DNA from: Chaetorhynchus papuensis
Taxonomy: Eukaryota; Chordata; Aves; Passeriformes; Rhipiduridae
Assembly (NCBI GenBank): GCA_013396525.1
Contig: VWYX01000782.1
Coordinates: forward strand, 62,001 to 126,000
DNA length: 64,000 nucleotides
Reading direction: 5' to 3'
In this document: positions 24,050 to 39,000 of the stretch, piece by piece
Layout of the letters: every line of letters begins with the position of its first letter
Position numbering within the stretch: position 1 is the first letter of the stretch
The notes under the pieces: generated by a model
What the model saw: the letters and a program-made list of their open reading frames with translations, nothing else
Database searches by the model: none
Told to the model about the DNA's origin: nothing
Program-made: the position numbers and the translations under genes

Positions 24050-27000
24050 CTAAAGAAAGGGGGGAAAAAAATTTAGGTTTTCACTGATCAGTTGTTACTC
24101 ATTTCCCATGTACCACCACAACCAGGAACACACACCCCTTGTTCTAGCTTTCAGTTAGGAGTCGTATTTTTCTTAACATGCAGACTAGAAACACAGTCTA
24201 TGAGAAAGAGACAGATATGACAAGTGTTTGCTGTGATAAAAGTCAATTCTGAAGAAAGAGGAGGGCGATGCTCATGAAGAGCTGCACAAGTGGTAAGGGA
24301 GAAAACAGACATTCAAAGAATTAGCAAAATGGCCAGGAAGACAGGAAAGGGGAAAAAAAAAAAAAAATCAAACCAGCAAACAACACTTACACACATTTTA
24401 GGTGCAATTATAAATGCATCTGCTTGTATCTGGTACTGCAAATCATCAAAGTCAGAAATGAGTGGCTCCTTGCAAACATGATGGCTTTCAAAGGCACAAG
24501 GCAAAACCAATAAAAATTGAAAAACATTTCAGAGTTGACCTGAGTCTTTAAGTCAAGAGGAGAGGAAATAAACTAAGACAAGCAGCCTCCAAACCACATC
24601 ATCAGCAGTAGGTGGATAGTGTTGAAACACTTGAGACAGCAGGTAAAAAAGAAAAAATGCTACCATACAGGCAAAGGTGCACAGAAGTCTTTTCACAGAA
24701 AAGGGATGTGAACAAACTGAGTGCAATGAAAGGGTTTTGCCACAGGCTCAGCTTTTACTCTTATAACAGACAGACTATGGGGCAGCCCCCTGACAATATG
24801 TCAACCCTTCATTGCTCAGTGCTTTGATCTACCACTGCTAAAACCTGACTTTCTCCCACAGCTTTTCCTCAGTAAGTGCTATTTCTCTTCCCTTAAATCT
24901 GCAAAAGTATTTTTCCCAGTGAAGGCTCATTCTGACAAAGTGAAATAAATATCTGTTTCTTTACTCAGTTTCTGATTATCTGTTTCTTTAATCATTGCTC
25001 TCAGTGCTGAAGTGGGACCACTTCAAATGTATAAATGTTAAGTAAGTAATCACCCTGAAAATGAATCTGCAAGATGAGTGTCCTGTAACCATAAACACAG
25101 GCAGTGAATGTTACTCAAATACTAAAAATTTGGCCAGAGAAAAGCTAATTTCATATCCAAGCTAATTACAGAATATTAGAAATTAGTACATACCATCACA
25201 GGTATATAAATAGCAAGCACTTGACAAAGAATGTGTAGCAGTAAACTACTAAGGGGTCATAACTTCCAAGTAAATTATCTTACCACCATAGCCAGAGCTC
25301 AGCCCAGGTATCTGCACAGCATACACAAAGTCACTGCAGAGACTATCCATGGCACTAGTCACTTGGGGCTTGCTGCATACAAAAAACCTCTCAAGCCCAA
25401 AAAAATCCAGTCTCATGATTATCCCTGACATGGGCTCATGACTAAACCTTCTGGGGAACAGGCACAATGTTGGTGGTCATTAAGGAATAAATGGAAAAAT
25501 GACAAAAAGCATTTATCAGCCAGTTTAAACAGAAAAAGCTCCACGCCAGCAGTGCTGCCCACAGGATACTCACCAAGTGTGCACTGAGGCGTGTCTGCCA
25601 CATGTCAGCTTGTTTGGGTGTCAGGTCAGGGATTGACAGACCCAGTCGTGAAGCCAAAGCTTCTACATAACCTGCAAGACTGGAAGAACAAGAACATAAG
25701 AACAAACTATTTTGAATCTCACAGTGTCTTCTAGAGAGGGTTTTGAAATACTTGAACTTAAGAACTAGAGCTTTTCCTTCAGCATACCAGTTAAAGTGAT
25801 TGAGAGAAAACTATGGCAAAGAGTTCAGACTTCTAAAGGTCACATTTTCCAATGTAAGTTATTTATCTCATTGATTTAATATACAGTATTTCCAGAAAAA
25901 CTTTATGCAGTACAGCACAACTGGTGTGAATGTTAATGCATTTTTGCCAAGCCTTTTAAGTAACCTTTACTGGAGGAAAGGTCACACACAGACTTGCTAG
26001 TGGTAAGCCTAGTAATTTGCAGAAAACAAAACGAAGTGGGAAAAACAGGCATAACAAACTGCTTTACTTTCAGCAGCTGTGAAGAAATTTCCTTGATAAA
26101 CTAAAATAAGCTGTATCTCTTTTTATCAGAAATAGGTAAGCCTAGACCTGAAAACATTGCCAAGATATTGTTTTAGCTGAGGAGAAGAAAGTCTCTTCAG
26201 ATCTGAGGATAACAATCTGAGAACGTACACTAGGCAGAGCTATATTACGTTACAAAAAAAATTATTTTCTCACTTTGCATCTCAATGAATGCACTTAATA
26301 TTCTTAATACAAGTTCACACATACCCCAGTCCAGCTAAATCTGAAACAAGGTTTCCCAAAGCTGCAGCTGGAGGGAGGAAGAGGGAAGAGAAAAACGTAT
26401 TATTCTAGTTATGAACAAAACCTACCAGCTCCCAGCCCCCAGTGACCCTCGCTTATTATCAATTTATATAGAATTAAAGACTAGAACTAAGTTCCTTTTA
26501 TTACAGTGTTTTTATTCTGATCTTTTTACACTTTAATAACAGCGGCAGACTAAAATTAATAGGAGGTGCAAGTATTTTTCTCAATTTACCTGGAGAAAAC
26601 TTGACAAATACAAATAGACAACACTAACACCTGGAAATCAACATAAGTTTTGAGATCAGAGTTAAGAACAGCTGTGTGTGGCTGCCAGCTCCATGCAGCT
26701 AGTGCTGGACACCAAGCAAGGCCTTCCAGTGCCTGAAGAGGCACAGGAGCACTGGAAATAGAAGGAGCTGTCACTCAGGTATGCAGCTTTGATAAACAAT
26801 GTCAACATATCCCTGAACTGTGTCAATTTAAGAAGAAATACTGTACACGAGTGAACAAAGTTACACACAAAATACATGATTTCACCGCAGGCCTTACTGA
26901 GATAAGCTCGCCTCTGACTGTCTCACATAGAACCAAGAACTGCAAATTCCCAAATCTTTAACTCGCTCTGCTGTAACATTTTCAGTTAAGCTCTCCCTCC

Positions 27001-30000
27001 GTGTGCTTTCGAGCAATGCTGCACCTGCAGCTGGTGGATCCAGCTTTGTACCCTCTGACACTGCAGAGGCACCAAGGCTGTCGAGCAGAGCTTATCAGTT
27101 TTGGCCCAGTGCAGGAGCAGGGTGGCTGCTTGGCCTTCCTGTGGTATCTCACCAAGGCAGAGGAGCCACCAAGAACTGCAGTAGAAAGACACCAACACTG
27201 ATCTCCACTTAGCACTGCAAACAAACAGCAACGTACAAATACATATATCCACATACATCAATACTGGGCCCTGGGGATTTAGAGCAGTTCCATTACAGAA
27301 GTGCAAATATACCTTCCCAACTGACCCAGGATTTTAATTATTAGGTTGAAATCAACAACAAGCAGTTCAAAAGCTATTTGAACTGAAATTCTATTTCTGC
27401 AAATGGAATATGTCCTTGCTTCACCCAGAGGTTGTTTCTTTATTAGGAAAGGCAGCTGCAAGACTAAGGAAGAGCCATTTCCAGCCCTGTGTGCTACTTT
27501 CAGCCTAAAATACGGGAATGTGCCATATTAGTCTAAATGTGCTGCATTTTTAATACTTGCCTGCCATAGTTGAAATTCCTAAGACAACTCCAATTGACAA
27601 TTCTATTTGGGTTCCCTGAAAAATAAACAGTTTTCTCATTATTTGAGGGATTTGGAGTTAAAATAAATTATAGTGATACAACTGACAGACGTGTTGCTTA
27701 CTGCTTGTCTATGTTAAAAGTGAAAGGATAAATGGGCATTTATTCTATTAGATCACACAGATCCTTATCTTCCTGGCATATATATTTCCCCCTAAGGCAA
27801 GAGCCTACTTCTGAAATTCTTTTAATATTTCATACTCTTGCAGCAGGCAGCTGGTGGACAAACCTGCAACCCCTATCCCTGCACACCATCTTCCCCACTG
27901 CAATTCTTAGCTGAATGTACAGCTCTGAACGAAAACTTCTACAAATACTGAGCAAACAAATAAAACAGAGTATCACAGCTCCTTGTGTTTTCAGCTGAAG
28001 AAACAAAATCACATGGACTGCACTACGAAACAGCAGTACGTGATCGAAAGATGAGAGACAATGTGCATGAACTAAAACAAGACGTTTTCCAGTTGGATAT
28101 AGCAAAACATGTTCCACTGTGAGGACAACTGTGCCTTGGAACAAGTTGCTCAGACAGGCTGCCCTCGGATTTCTCAAGTCCCACTCAATAAAACCATGAA
28201 CAACTTGGTCTCATCTTACACCTGGCTCTGCTTTGGGCTAGACTAGAGACCCTGAGTTAGAGACCCTGGGATGGTCCTGAGCAGGGGGACCTTCTAGACT
28301 AGACCTCACAGGCCAGTCTATTCTGTTCTCTTGAAAAATACCTGAAAATCTCATGAATATTACAGACTTGATCACGGAATTAAACAATGAACTTACCGCA
28401 GCAATCATAATTGCGTTATCCAAAAATCCAAACCCTACAAAAGGTAATGCATTGTGGAAGAACACTAAAAGAAATAAGTAACAAAGAGAAAATAAATATT
28501 TATAAGAGAGTTCACTAGTTGCACAGGAACAACTGAAATGTCTAATACTGGTTTTAAGAGAAACAAAGGCAACATACACAAAATTCATTTCCTACTAATT
28601 CTACTGGTGACCTTTTTGTTGCTGGCAGGTGTGGTAAAACCCTTGGCTACACAGAAATGTTACTAATGGCTTGTGAAGAACCAGCTAAACAACTTACTCT
28701 GCAAATACTTGTACAATTTCAGGTGGAAGCCTACAAGTGCACAAGAGAAATATTTAAAACTACACAAACTCTGGTATTATTTACAGACCTTCCAATGATG
28801 TTGCAGTATTACTGAAGACCACCAAACTGTCTCACCAGATTCCCTGCATGCTTCTCTTGCTTGAAATAAAGGCCCTTTCTCTGCAAGTCCCTCGCTACTT
28901 CTGTGCAAGAGCTCCATCTTCTTCACACATTCCTAAAAGTTTGTATTTTAAAAGCACTGTCTGGAGCTAGACAATTCTTGTCAACACTCCTTCAGCCAAA
29001 TTGGCAAAGGCTGAGGTGGTTTTCACTAGTGTGTCACATACTGTTAATTATCTCACTATTTCAACCAAAACTTCTGTGTCTTGATTGTGCACTGTCCTTA
29101 GAGCAAGTTAGATTTGTAGCTGCTCCTTAATACACTGCTTAAGAAACCAAGTTCCACCTTTTGTTTCATGCATTTTCTTCTTTTTTACTTCTGAAATTCA
29201 TTAAATCCTTTTTGAAAATATTTTCTATTGGAGAAGCTTGGAACATGCTGCTCTGGGTAATTTCGAAGAATGAGCACAGTGCTACTGTATCATTCCTTTT
29301 CCTCCTGCTTCATTTTCTCTCTCAAGTTTTAGCTTCTAAGCTTTTGATGGGTGTGGGATTGAATTTGCACAGCATTGCCTCCAGCTTAGTTTCAAGGTGC
29401 TCACTTCATAAGACTAAACACAGCTTGAGGACATACTACATGACAAAAATACAGCTAAAAGTTGAAAATTTTCCTTTTAACATTTATAATGCAGTATATA
29501 TTCAGTTTGGATTTGGCTGGAGTTTGGGGTTTTTTTTCCACTTCAGATTGGACTATAATTCCTACATCTTATAAACTTAAAGAGATGCAAACCTAGGAAG
29601 AGGGAAGAAAGAAGAGCACATGAACCTCACAATCATGTGAAAAGAAACTGGTACCAGTACCTTTTGGGTTTCCTTCCTGTAGACAGTATGAATCCATGAC
29701 CACACAAAAAACCAAAGCCACACTCAAGATCTTTCATGTTTGGGTACTAGAACATGAATGGACAGCTGCAACTACTTTGTGAGAATACACCTATCTTCCA
29801 AACTGCACAGGTAAAAGACTACAGCACAAAATGTATGAAACTTTCAAATCTTTTTTTAAACTATCACAAGACAAACCCACCAAAACATAAATAACAAAAA
29901 AAGCACACAGATATGCCCAGTATTTTCAAAATGTGTGTACCAAAGTCTGGAGCTAAAAAGGGAGCTCAAATTCTTAGTGAAATGGGCAGAATTTTGGAAT

Positions 30001-33000
30001 TCATGGAGCAAACAGAACCCCAGGGACAAAGGGAGTTAAAACCCCCCAAATTAAAATAAATGTAGACACTTAGAAAAGGAAAATGTTTGCCTAAATAAAT
30101 TTGCCCACTGGAGAGTATAAAATCAGAAAAATATACTAATTTGGAAACTAAATAAGAATTTGAATCATCGCGGTATTATAAGCACACAATCTGTTTCCAA
30201 TTTCTCTGCAATTTTATACCACTTCTCAGTCCTTTCAAAACACAAAACCTCCACAAGGTACTGCAGCATCAACACTGTTTGGCTTCGAAAACCAGTGTTT
30301 GCTGCTGGCTTTGAACAGCGTGCTCTCATTTGGGCTTTCTGTCCTACTTTCACTAAGTGCTGCACATTCTCCGGCCAAGGTGTTATGAAACAAAGGCAGC
30401 AGGGTGAGTGTTGGTGCTTGCTTTGGTGTTCTCTTACTCCATACAACAGGGATGAGGACAGACCAAGACTTGTAGAACAAAGATGACACCAATTGAAAGA
30501 GAGACTGCACAAATACTGAACCACATTCAACAAACATTCTTCTTTTACCATGTCTCAGTTGTCCCGGAGATGGTGGTGCAACCTCCAACTTCTCTAGAGA
30601 AGTCAAAATGAAATGAGAAGGTTAGCTGCTTCATCACAAATTCAGTTTATTATAAAGTCTTTACCAAATTACTAGCAGGCAAAAAAGCAGTTATGTTATT
30701 TAACAGCTTCAAATGGGAAAGAAAAATACTTCACACCTATGTTTTTACTATTTTTACAAAAGAAAACACAGTATTAAAGCCAAAAAGTCTTAGAATATTA
30801 CAAGCTTAAACTGGTATAAGTGATTATGCAAAATAACGGCATACTTCAGAAGCAGTCCAACAGCCATCTTCCTTTGAAAATTACAAAAACACACTAAAAT
30901 TAGAAAAATCAAATCTTCTAGAGAAGATGTATGTTAAAAAATCTGTATGTTATTAATTTTTTAGAGGTCCTCTAAACATGCAGCAGACAACCTTCTTTTC
31001 TCCACAGAAAGTCTTCAAAAAAAATTCCTACCATTTATATTCTCACAAAAGGCATCTTTTCACAGCAGTATAAGAATAAAAGAAAAATAGACACCACTAA
31101 TTTCGGTAACAGCAGATTAAGTTTGGTCATTTGGTGCATGTTGCAGGTATCCTGGACTTAAATCACTAAGAGTTTGCAAGGACCAGGACATCACTCCTGA
31201 ACCTGACAAGAGTACTTTCTGTACACAAAATCAATGCAGTCATGACCAGAGATGCTGTGCAGAATGCAGCAGCAAGTTACTCATTTAACAGCAGCAAGGG
31301 AAAGAAACCGAGCTACTTTTTTAGGTTTTTCTTGTTTTGTGTATTTTTTCATGTAGATATTGAGCCTTTTTAAAACAGAAAATGTCATTCCTACAGTATT
31401 TTCCAGTATTATGAACCCTGAGATTCTGACAAGTTGCTTCCATACTTCTGCTGAGGTAACTTCTACAGAAAAAGGTTAAAACCAGTAAAACGCAGAATCT
31501 ACAACACTCAAGTATTTAAATTTTACTTGAGGAAGCCAAGTACATGGAAAGACAATGCTGCAAACACAGACAATGATTCATCTGAGCACATATCTGAGCA
31601 GTGCAGACTAGAGTGGGTATTCCTGCATCCAAGTCACTCTTATATTCAATGCTATTGTAAAGAAGAAACTAAAATATTCACTTAAAGTAGCTTTGAGGAA
31701 AAGAATGAGATCATAATACCAGTATTCAGCCAACCAGGACACTGACTTCCAAAATGATTTCCTTAACTGAAGGTCTTTAACAACTTTCTAGCTATAGCAG
31801 TTACTGAAGAGGTGCTTCTTCCCTCTGCCCAATGTAAACACTACCTAAGCTCTACAAACACCACTTGTACTCATCATGCAAATGGGACAAGTATAGCCCA
31901 AATATTACAGAAATAAAGATTAGTTTGCTTTCCCCTACAAAATGCCAAGAAATTCACACATTCAAAGCTCACACGGGAAGAGGAACACGGTAAACAGAGG
32001 GGAGCCCTGTGAGAGTCAATCTTCTCAAGCCTTGAATATCGAGAGCAAGAAAACGTCAGACCAAAATTTTCAGCTTGTGTTCAGGAAGGATGGGATTGGG
32101 GATGGGACCCATTTTCATATGGTCTCCTTCTGTCCTCACAGGTTAAGCAAATCTTTTACAGAAGCATGGGCAAAGAAAGAACTATCTACATACACCAGTA
32201 CTGCTTTTTGGGCAGCTTTTCTCAGAGACAGTAAATTCCTACAACACTGGGGAAAATCAGAGCCGCCTTGAAAAAAAGGGAGTAGCTGAGGCCACTGTTT
32301 CCTAAAGCTCCAGATGCCCTGAGGGTGGCCAAGCAACCTAAGTCAACATCCTCACATTCCTGATGAAGCTTCCCTAAACTCATTTGCTCCATCCTGCTGA
32401 ATGCCAGGGAGAGGATAGAAACCCAAAGCCGAACACAAGCACAGGAGGTCACAGAGTGCTGCCCTCCATGGCTTTCTGCTCCGATGGGAAGCCATCACAC
32501 CAACCACTGTGGTCCCTGGGCTTCCTGTGTCACTGCCACTGGAACCATCCCTGCTGCAGTGCCATCCAGTCTTTAGATCTAAGTCTCCATATGCAAGGAT
32601 TTTGTGATAAGAAACTCTAACAACAAATTTCCAGGAATCACTCTACCTCTGAGGAAAACATCTTTTCATAGCTTTCCCTGGTTACGATAGCCAGTTAGGT
32701 TAGATAGTTTCCATCTATTTTGGGTACCAATACAGAATACAAAAGACTATTCAGCTTGTCACAAAATAACTACAATGCTCTAGAACATCAGTTCTCTGGA
32801 TTTAACTACAAATGAGTTTGACAGCACCCGGCAGCCTACACAATTAAATTCTATTCAGTCTAGCTAGACAGCTATTAAAAAAAGCTAAAAAACCCCAGTG
32901 CATAACTGATTTTAGAAACTTAGTACCAAACCGAAGAATTAAAAGTGTTTGGTAGAAAGAAAAATAAACAAAAATGTCCTACATCTAGGAATAATGGGAG

Positions 33001-36000
33001 TTCCAAGTCTAACTAAATAACTAAAAAGAACATAAACTTGTCCTTCAGAACATACATCAAGGACTACCTTGGGATGTTTCTAAAAGAAGGGAGGCTAGGG
33101 GACGCTACTTTGAGGTTAGAGGAAAGAGAAGTTACTACAAGACAGAGGGAAATACCTGGGGATCAAATATAAGCAAAAATTACTTAATAATTGACATAAT
33201 CTGTTTCAGTAGTGTGCGATTCCTGCTAAATAGGCATTTTATGAAGCAGTACTTCAACACTATCAGGGCTAAAGTTGCAAGAGAGGTCACTAGGGACAGC
33301 ACGGTGGCACCATGCTCTGGAGAGCAGACTGCTCCTGATCAGCCACAGGGAGCTCATATCAGTAACAGATCTTCCTGCTACACATGCAAGAACTTTATTT
33401 TATAAAATGGAGTCTTGTAAACTCATCTGGAAGCGTGCCTAGCTTACAGCTTCCCTCATCATTAAGATAAAAATTCATCTGGGAAAAAATCTGTGATTAC
33501 ACATATTACTGAGACAGGGATTGGACAAGTCAGCCAGATGGAAGTTCAGGTAACTGGTGTTGGTGAACCCTGCACACACGCCAGACAGGGAAGCTCCCTC
33601 TCTGCCTGAGCCAGGACAGAGCCTGAGAGAGCATCTCATCCCACCCCAGCACAAAGCAGGGCCAAGTAAGACCAGGGGGCTCAGCACTTTGTCACATTGT
33701 ACCTGCAGGCCCAGGCTCATGGGAAAAGCTGTCCCCTGTGGAGCACCAAAACAAGGCCTTAAAGCACAAAGGAGACTTCCCTGAAAACTGATGCTCTGCC
33801 ACTGCCTGCTGCAGGGAAAGGCCTGGTGCAGCTCAGCTCTACTTGCAGAGGCCAAACATTAGTTTAAAGCTGGGACATGGGGAAGGAAAAAAATTTAAAG
33901 CAGAAAAAAACCCCCAACCACTGTGGCTGGAAAGCCAAAAACCTTTTTACAGAATCACTTCCAACACCACCTCTTTAAAGCATAACATACTTTAAAACTC
34001 CGCAAGATATGAAAGGACTGAGAGCCAAAAAAATTCTTGAAACCGATTTTTTCAAACTCTAGATAGAAAAATATATTTCATAATAGGGTATTTATTCATA
34101 GGAAGTTGTTCTATTTGAATTTTCAAGACTCAGCAAAAAACAAGAATAAAAATATTCAGAGAGTGCAACAAAGGAAACCTGCCCTCTGCTTGTTTTACCA
34201 GAGGGAAAACAAAAATCCAAATTGCAAAACCCTCTTTAAAGAGCTCAATTCAGTCAGAATCAAACAATTCAGAGTTTAAATGTCTGAGGGAAAAAGAAAA
34301 TAACTCTAAAGTACTCCAGAATTGCATTTCACGATGGCGATTCACCAGCTCATCCTGTGCCACAGTGCTCAGTAAGACAAAGAATTCATCTTACTGCAGA
34401 AGGAATAAAATGAAATGGTGGAGTGAGGAATATTGCTATTTTCTAACTGACATTCATTACCATAACTGAGGTTATAAACCAAGGTTCAAGTGCAATACAT
34501 GTCATGAGTCCTGAATTAGTAAATCTGGGAAGCAGAAAAACATTTACTGCTTCTTAAATCTGTTCTTGATATTTTTAAAATTTATAGTATCATTTTTTTT
34601 CCTAACTATTTTAAGAAATAGTTAGAACCTGGCAGGGAGCACAGGGGGTGAAGGAGTGAAATATAAAACCATCAACATAAATAATACCATCATCCACAAC
34701 TTGGCCCAAACCCAGCAAGTTTAAGTCACTCTGCCAATTGTAGCCAAGTACTTGCAATTTAGTTTTAGAATTATTATTCTTAGCTGACAAACTAACCACG
34801 ACTGACTAAGAGGTAATGGGAGTACATTTGTTAAAAAAAAAAAAAAACCAACCAAAACCTAGGAAGTTGTCATCATGAATTTCTGAATTACCAATTTTTT
34901 AAGAACTGGCATACAAGAGAACTTGCAAGCCTAAAGGCATGTATTGTGTTTTATTTGAATTGCAGCTAACACCACCATAAAACTTTATAGCTGAATCTGT
35001 TACTGTCACCCAGGGGCAGGAAACACTAACACTGAATGCAGGCACTACTGCCAGAGCTACCCTAGAAAAATACTTGCTACTGCTGAGTGTTATTAAATCT
35101 GAGACAAAAATTTGAGCAGTGTTTCACAGATTTTTAAGTAGTGACTGATTTGTTTAAATTAATTATTAAAAAACAAATATCATGAAGGAAGAGGAATATA
35201 AAAAATATTAATAATCTAGATCTCTTATAACATAATTTTAGGCTCCGAAGGCATCTAATCTGGAAGTTACAGAGGGTTTTGTCTTGAATTCATCAATCAG
35301 TTTCCTCCAAAAAGCCTGTCCAGATCATTTCAACAAATCATTCAGACACACATCACTGAAACAGCAAAAGCATCACTAGCACAGAACAAGAAATGAGAGC
35401 AATTGTTGTGTCTACTAAAAAGAGGTACTCCTTTGCACGTGAGTTCACGAGAGGATCTTTACACCCAGAACTCTGGACTGGAGCCTAAAAATGAGATGTG
35501 TTATCGCTTTGTTCAGAGGTGGGTCCTCAAAAGCAAATTCTGACTCTGATGCATGAGTTCATTCATGGAATAAACTGATAAGACACCGCCTCACTGTCCT
35601 TTGTTCCTCCTCTGCTCTTCCTCAATGTTTTCACCAAAACTGCAGTCTAGCAAAATTGAAAAACCTTGTCCCATTGATCTTCAGTTGGGTTCCCTTAATA
35701 TTCCAGATGGGGAAACAACAATCCATGAGGTGACAGTAAAGAAAAATTCTGCATTATTTGTTATAACTCACAAATGGTTTCCTGTTACTACAGCAATTAA
35801 GGCAGGAAAGGATGCTGACTCGTGCAGTGCTAAATATAAACCTGGCTGTCAGCCCCTTCAGTCACATGCCCAGCAGAAGGAAAGCTGGGTGAACCTCTGG
35901 TACAAATAGACAGAGGAGGTGATAGAAAATTTCTCTACTACTCTGGAAAAGGTAACTACGTCCAAACAGATATTCTGCATAAATACAAATAGGACAGTAT

Positions 36001-39000
36001 TTTTTTAATATTCCCTGTAACACTAAAGAATTACACAGTGATCATGTTGCATCACCCCCCCCCCCCCGAAGTAGCAGGAGATTATCACCCTTATTTGAAA
36101 CTTTTGTTACATCTACTGGACAAAGATCTGAACAAGCTTTGCAAGAATGCAGTGTGCTCCCTGGGTAATCAATTCCCTTCAGAACAAAACCCAGTAGTGA
36201 CTTCAGGGTTAGGTCACTCCTGTGATCCCCTGTAGTGAGTATAAAATACACTTATGCTACTATCCCTTCCCAAAATGTGACACAGCATTCATACATACCC
36301 TTTTAAGGATGTTTGACAAAATAGAGAGACCTAAGGTGGAAACCCTGACTGGAAATCTAGGAGAAAGCATAAAATGCAAACAAGTATCCAGAGGCTCAAA
36401 TCACTGTCCTCATCATTAAGAGGGTTTTATCCCTGATCTAATCTTGATCTCTTTCAGTGCCTTATAAATGTAAAGGTCAGCATTTCCATTCAAGCAGGTT
36501 CATGCCAAAATAGTATCTGCAGTTGTTTACTTAAAAAGGTCTCAAACCACAGCTGGAAAAAAATTAGAAGTAAGATGCTTGCCTTGGGATTCAAGGGGGT
36601 TAATCAGCTAAAACGATGACAACGCAGAAAGGACTTGCAGCTTGTAATAGAGATGCAGCATAAGGATAGAAATACAGAGTTTGAGCTGTCTCCTTCAGAG
36701 AGAAATGGAAAATGTCAGAAAAACAGCTGAAGTGTTTGTATAAAAGTGCCAGCAACATAGTAACACTGATAGGAGAGCAAACGAACAATAATGAGCTGTT
36801 CTGATCTGTGTTCCACAAGTAAACAGTTGTATTATTATTTAATGAAAAAAAAAAAAAAAAAGTACTTGAGAGTTGCCAGGAAATAAACTTGCTATAGCAA
36901 TTCCCTGACTGGAAAGAACCATCTTCAGAGTTAAAATTCTCTGCCTTATAAAACTAAATACTTGTCCTCCCAAGAGAAGGTTGGCTCTGCCTTCCCTCCT
37001 CATCCTCTCCATTTCAACGCTTGAGGATTGCAGGGAGTTCCGGGGAGCTACAGGAGGGACACCTCCCAGTGGCATAGCAAACTCTTCCATCTTGGATGAA
37101 TGGATCTTCCCCCGGGACTATTAACAATGTCTCCACTAGATTTGGAAAAAGACCAGATGAGTCCTTCTGACTAACAGAGTGGAATTAATTTCATCCAAAT
37201 ATACTCATTTAACTGTTTTGGTAAGGTGACATTTTGGCATTTCTCTGTCAGGACTGATCTTCTTGGGCCCCTTTCATTCGAGGCAGGGATCTATCCATCA
37301 TTTCATGGGTTTGCAGTTGAGCAGAGTAGCAGCACAGCAACAGTTTTGAACTGGAAACAAGACCATGGTATCTGTGTATTATCAGGGCGTGACATGTTCC
37401 TGTAGAAGGACAAGCAAAGCAATTCTGTGGGACACCACAGAAGATGTGTTAACAAAAATTATCAGCATTCTGTGCACAATCAGAGATCTGATCTATTAGA
37501 GGACTTTCATCACCTTTAAATAGAGTTGTGTTAGGCATCACTGATGTCTAAACATGAGAGCTCATGAAATACCTAGGGAGTTATATATACAATTATAATA
37601 TCGTTTATTTATTTATGTTCCCCCCAGGCCCTGTTTTAACAAGAAATCTGAGAAGCTGGTAAGAGACAAGCTTGGTTTATTCCTGCCCCTCCTCTCGCTT
37701 ATGCCCCTTCCCTTCCTGCACAAAACTATACTTGTTTCCCCAGGAAAGAAAGCGAGTGGGAAAATGGTTTTAAGAACAGGGAACCACATTGGCTTTCAGG
37801 CCCAGGTCTGGTACCTGCAGCCAGCTGCAGAACCCCTTAGAGGAGACAGCTCACTGACAACAGCCTGTGCAGAACCCAGGGGAAGCAGGACACTCCCTCC
37901 TCCACTGCCCTGGCACAAAACTGAGAGTATTAACAATGCAGGGGGCTCATGCCTCAGGCAACAGCAACAGCCATGCTTCCCACAGCCCCTGGTACCAGCA
38001 GCACCTGCACTCAGACAGCAACAGCCCTTCCCACAGCCCCTGGTACCAGCAGCACCAACCCTTCCCACAGCCGCCCCCACCCGCAGGCAGCTGCAGCAGT
38101 GCATGAGCACCAGGCAGGGGGCTGGCACATTCAATGTGCTTGGTGGGATTATTCTTTTCCTTTAAGAGAACTCCCTACAATCTTTACAGAGACCTGAAGA
38201 AACACTGCTATTAAATCACACTCCACTAAGTACCAGCCTTCTCGTAAGTAGAAAGTTCCATTCCCTGCCTAAGGATGACCTTGGAAGCAAGTACGACTGC
38301 AGAAATAAGCTTCTGTCTGAAATAATTTTAAATGCATGTAGAGTTTACTGCTTTTCATCTGTCACAGACTTAATACAGGTACCCAAAATAAGAGAGACAG
38401 AGAGGACAGATAAACTGAATGATCGTCAAACATTTTGTTACAGACTCATACTAAGTGTAATGACATTCCTCCTAATTTTTCATTGCATTGGGGCATTAAA
38501 GACAAAAGTATGAGCTGCCTTGAAGTCCTTAGGAATCTATTCAATCCTGTCAGCAAAAGGAACACCATAAGAAACCACTGACAATTTAAGTTCCAGCCAT
38601 AAATTACACTCAAGTAATTTGTGCCTCTCTCTATAAATGCCTAATGAATACAGAATGCAGTAGCAATGAAGCTATTCTTAACTCTTCACCTGCTGCTAGA
38701 GGTAGTGCAGAAAATTAATCACTTTGATACCCCCTTCCCCATGTAATATAGCAAAACCTCATTTGTGAAATTAGTCCTACTCCCCATCTGACTCCCTGCA
38801 TAATCAAATTCAAGCTGCAATGACAGTTTTCTCTGGCAAACATCTGGAGGAATGATTATAATATAAAAACAGATAAAATCACTTCACATGCAACTTTACC
38901 TTAAAATATTTTCTTTTTGCTTTTATGTTACAAGAATATGGAATATCTATCGGGCTGTTATGCAGTTGCATTATGTAATAATTTATTCTGCACATGAATT

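Noticed and set aside
25670..25672. Alternative acceptor AG eight bases inside TMEM65 exon 6
   Set aside because: Would remove eight bases and break the conserved reading frame.
33475..33855. GC-richer patch in intron 1 with a 126-codon minus-strand frame, considered as another cassette exon
   Set aside because: A weak acceptor can be proposed but no convincing donor keeps the frame, and nothing in the translation is recognisable.
37701..38165. Long Pro/Gln/Ala-rich open frames on both strands
   Set aside because: They translate the GC-rich minisatellite and its flanks; several frames are open at once, as expected for a repeat without stops.
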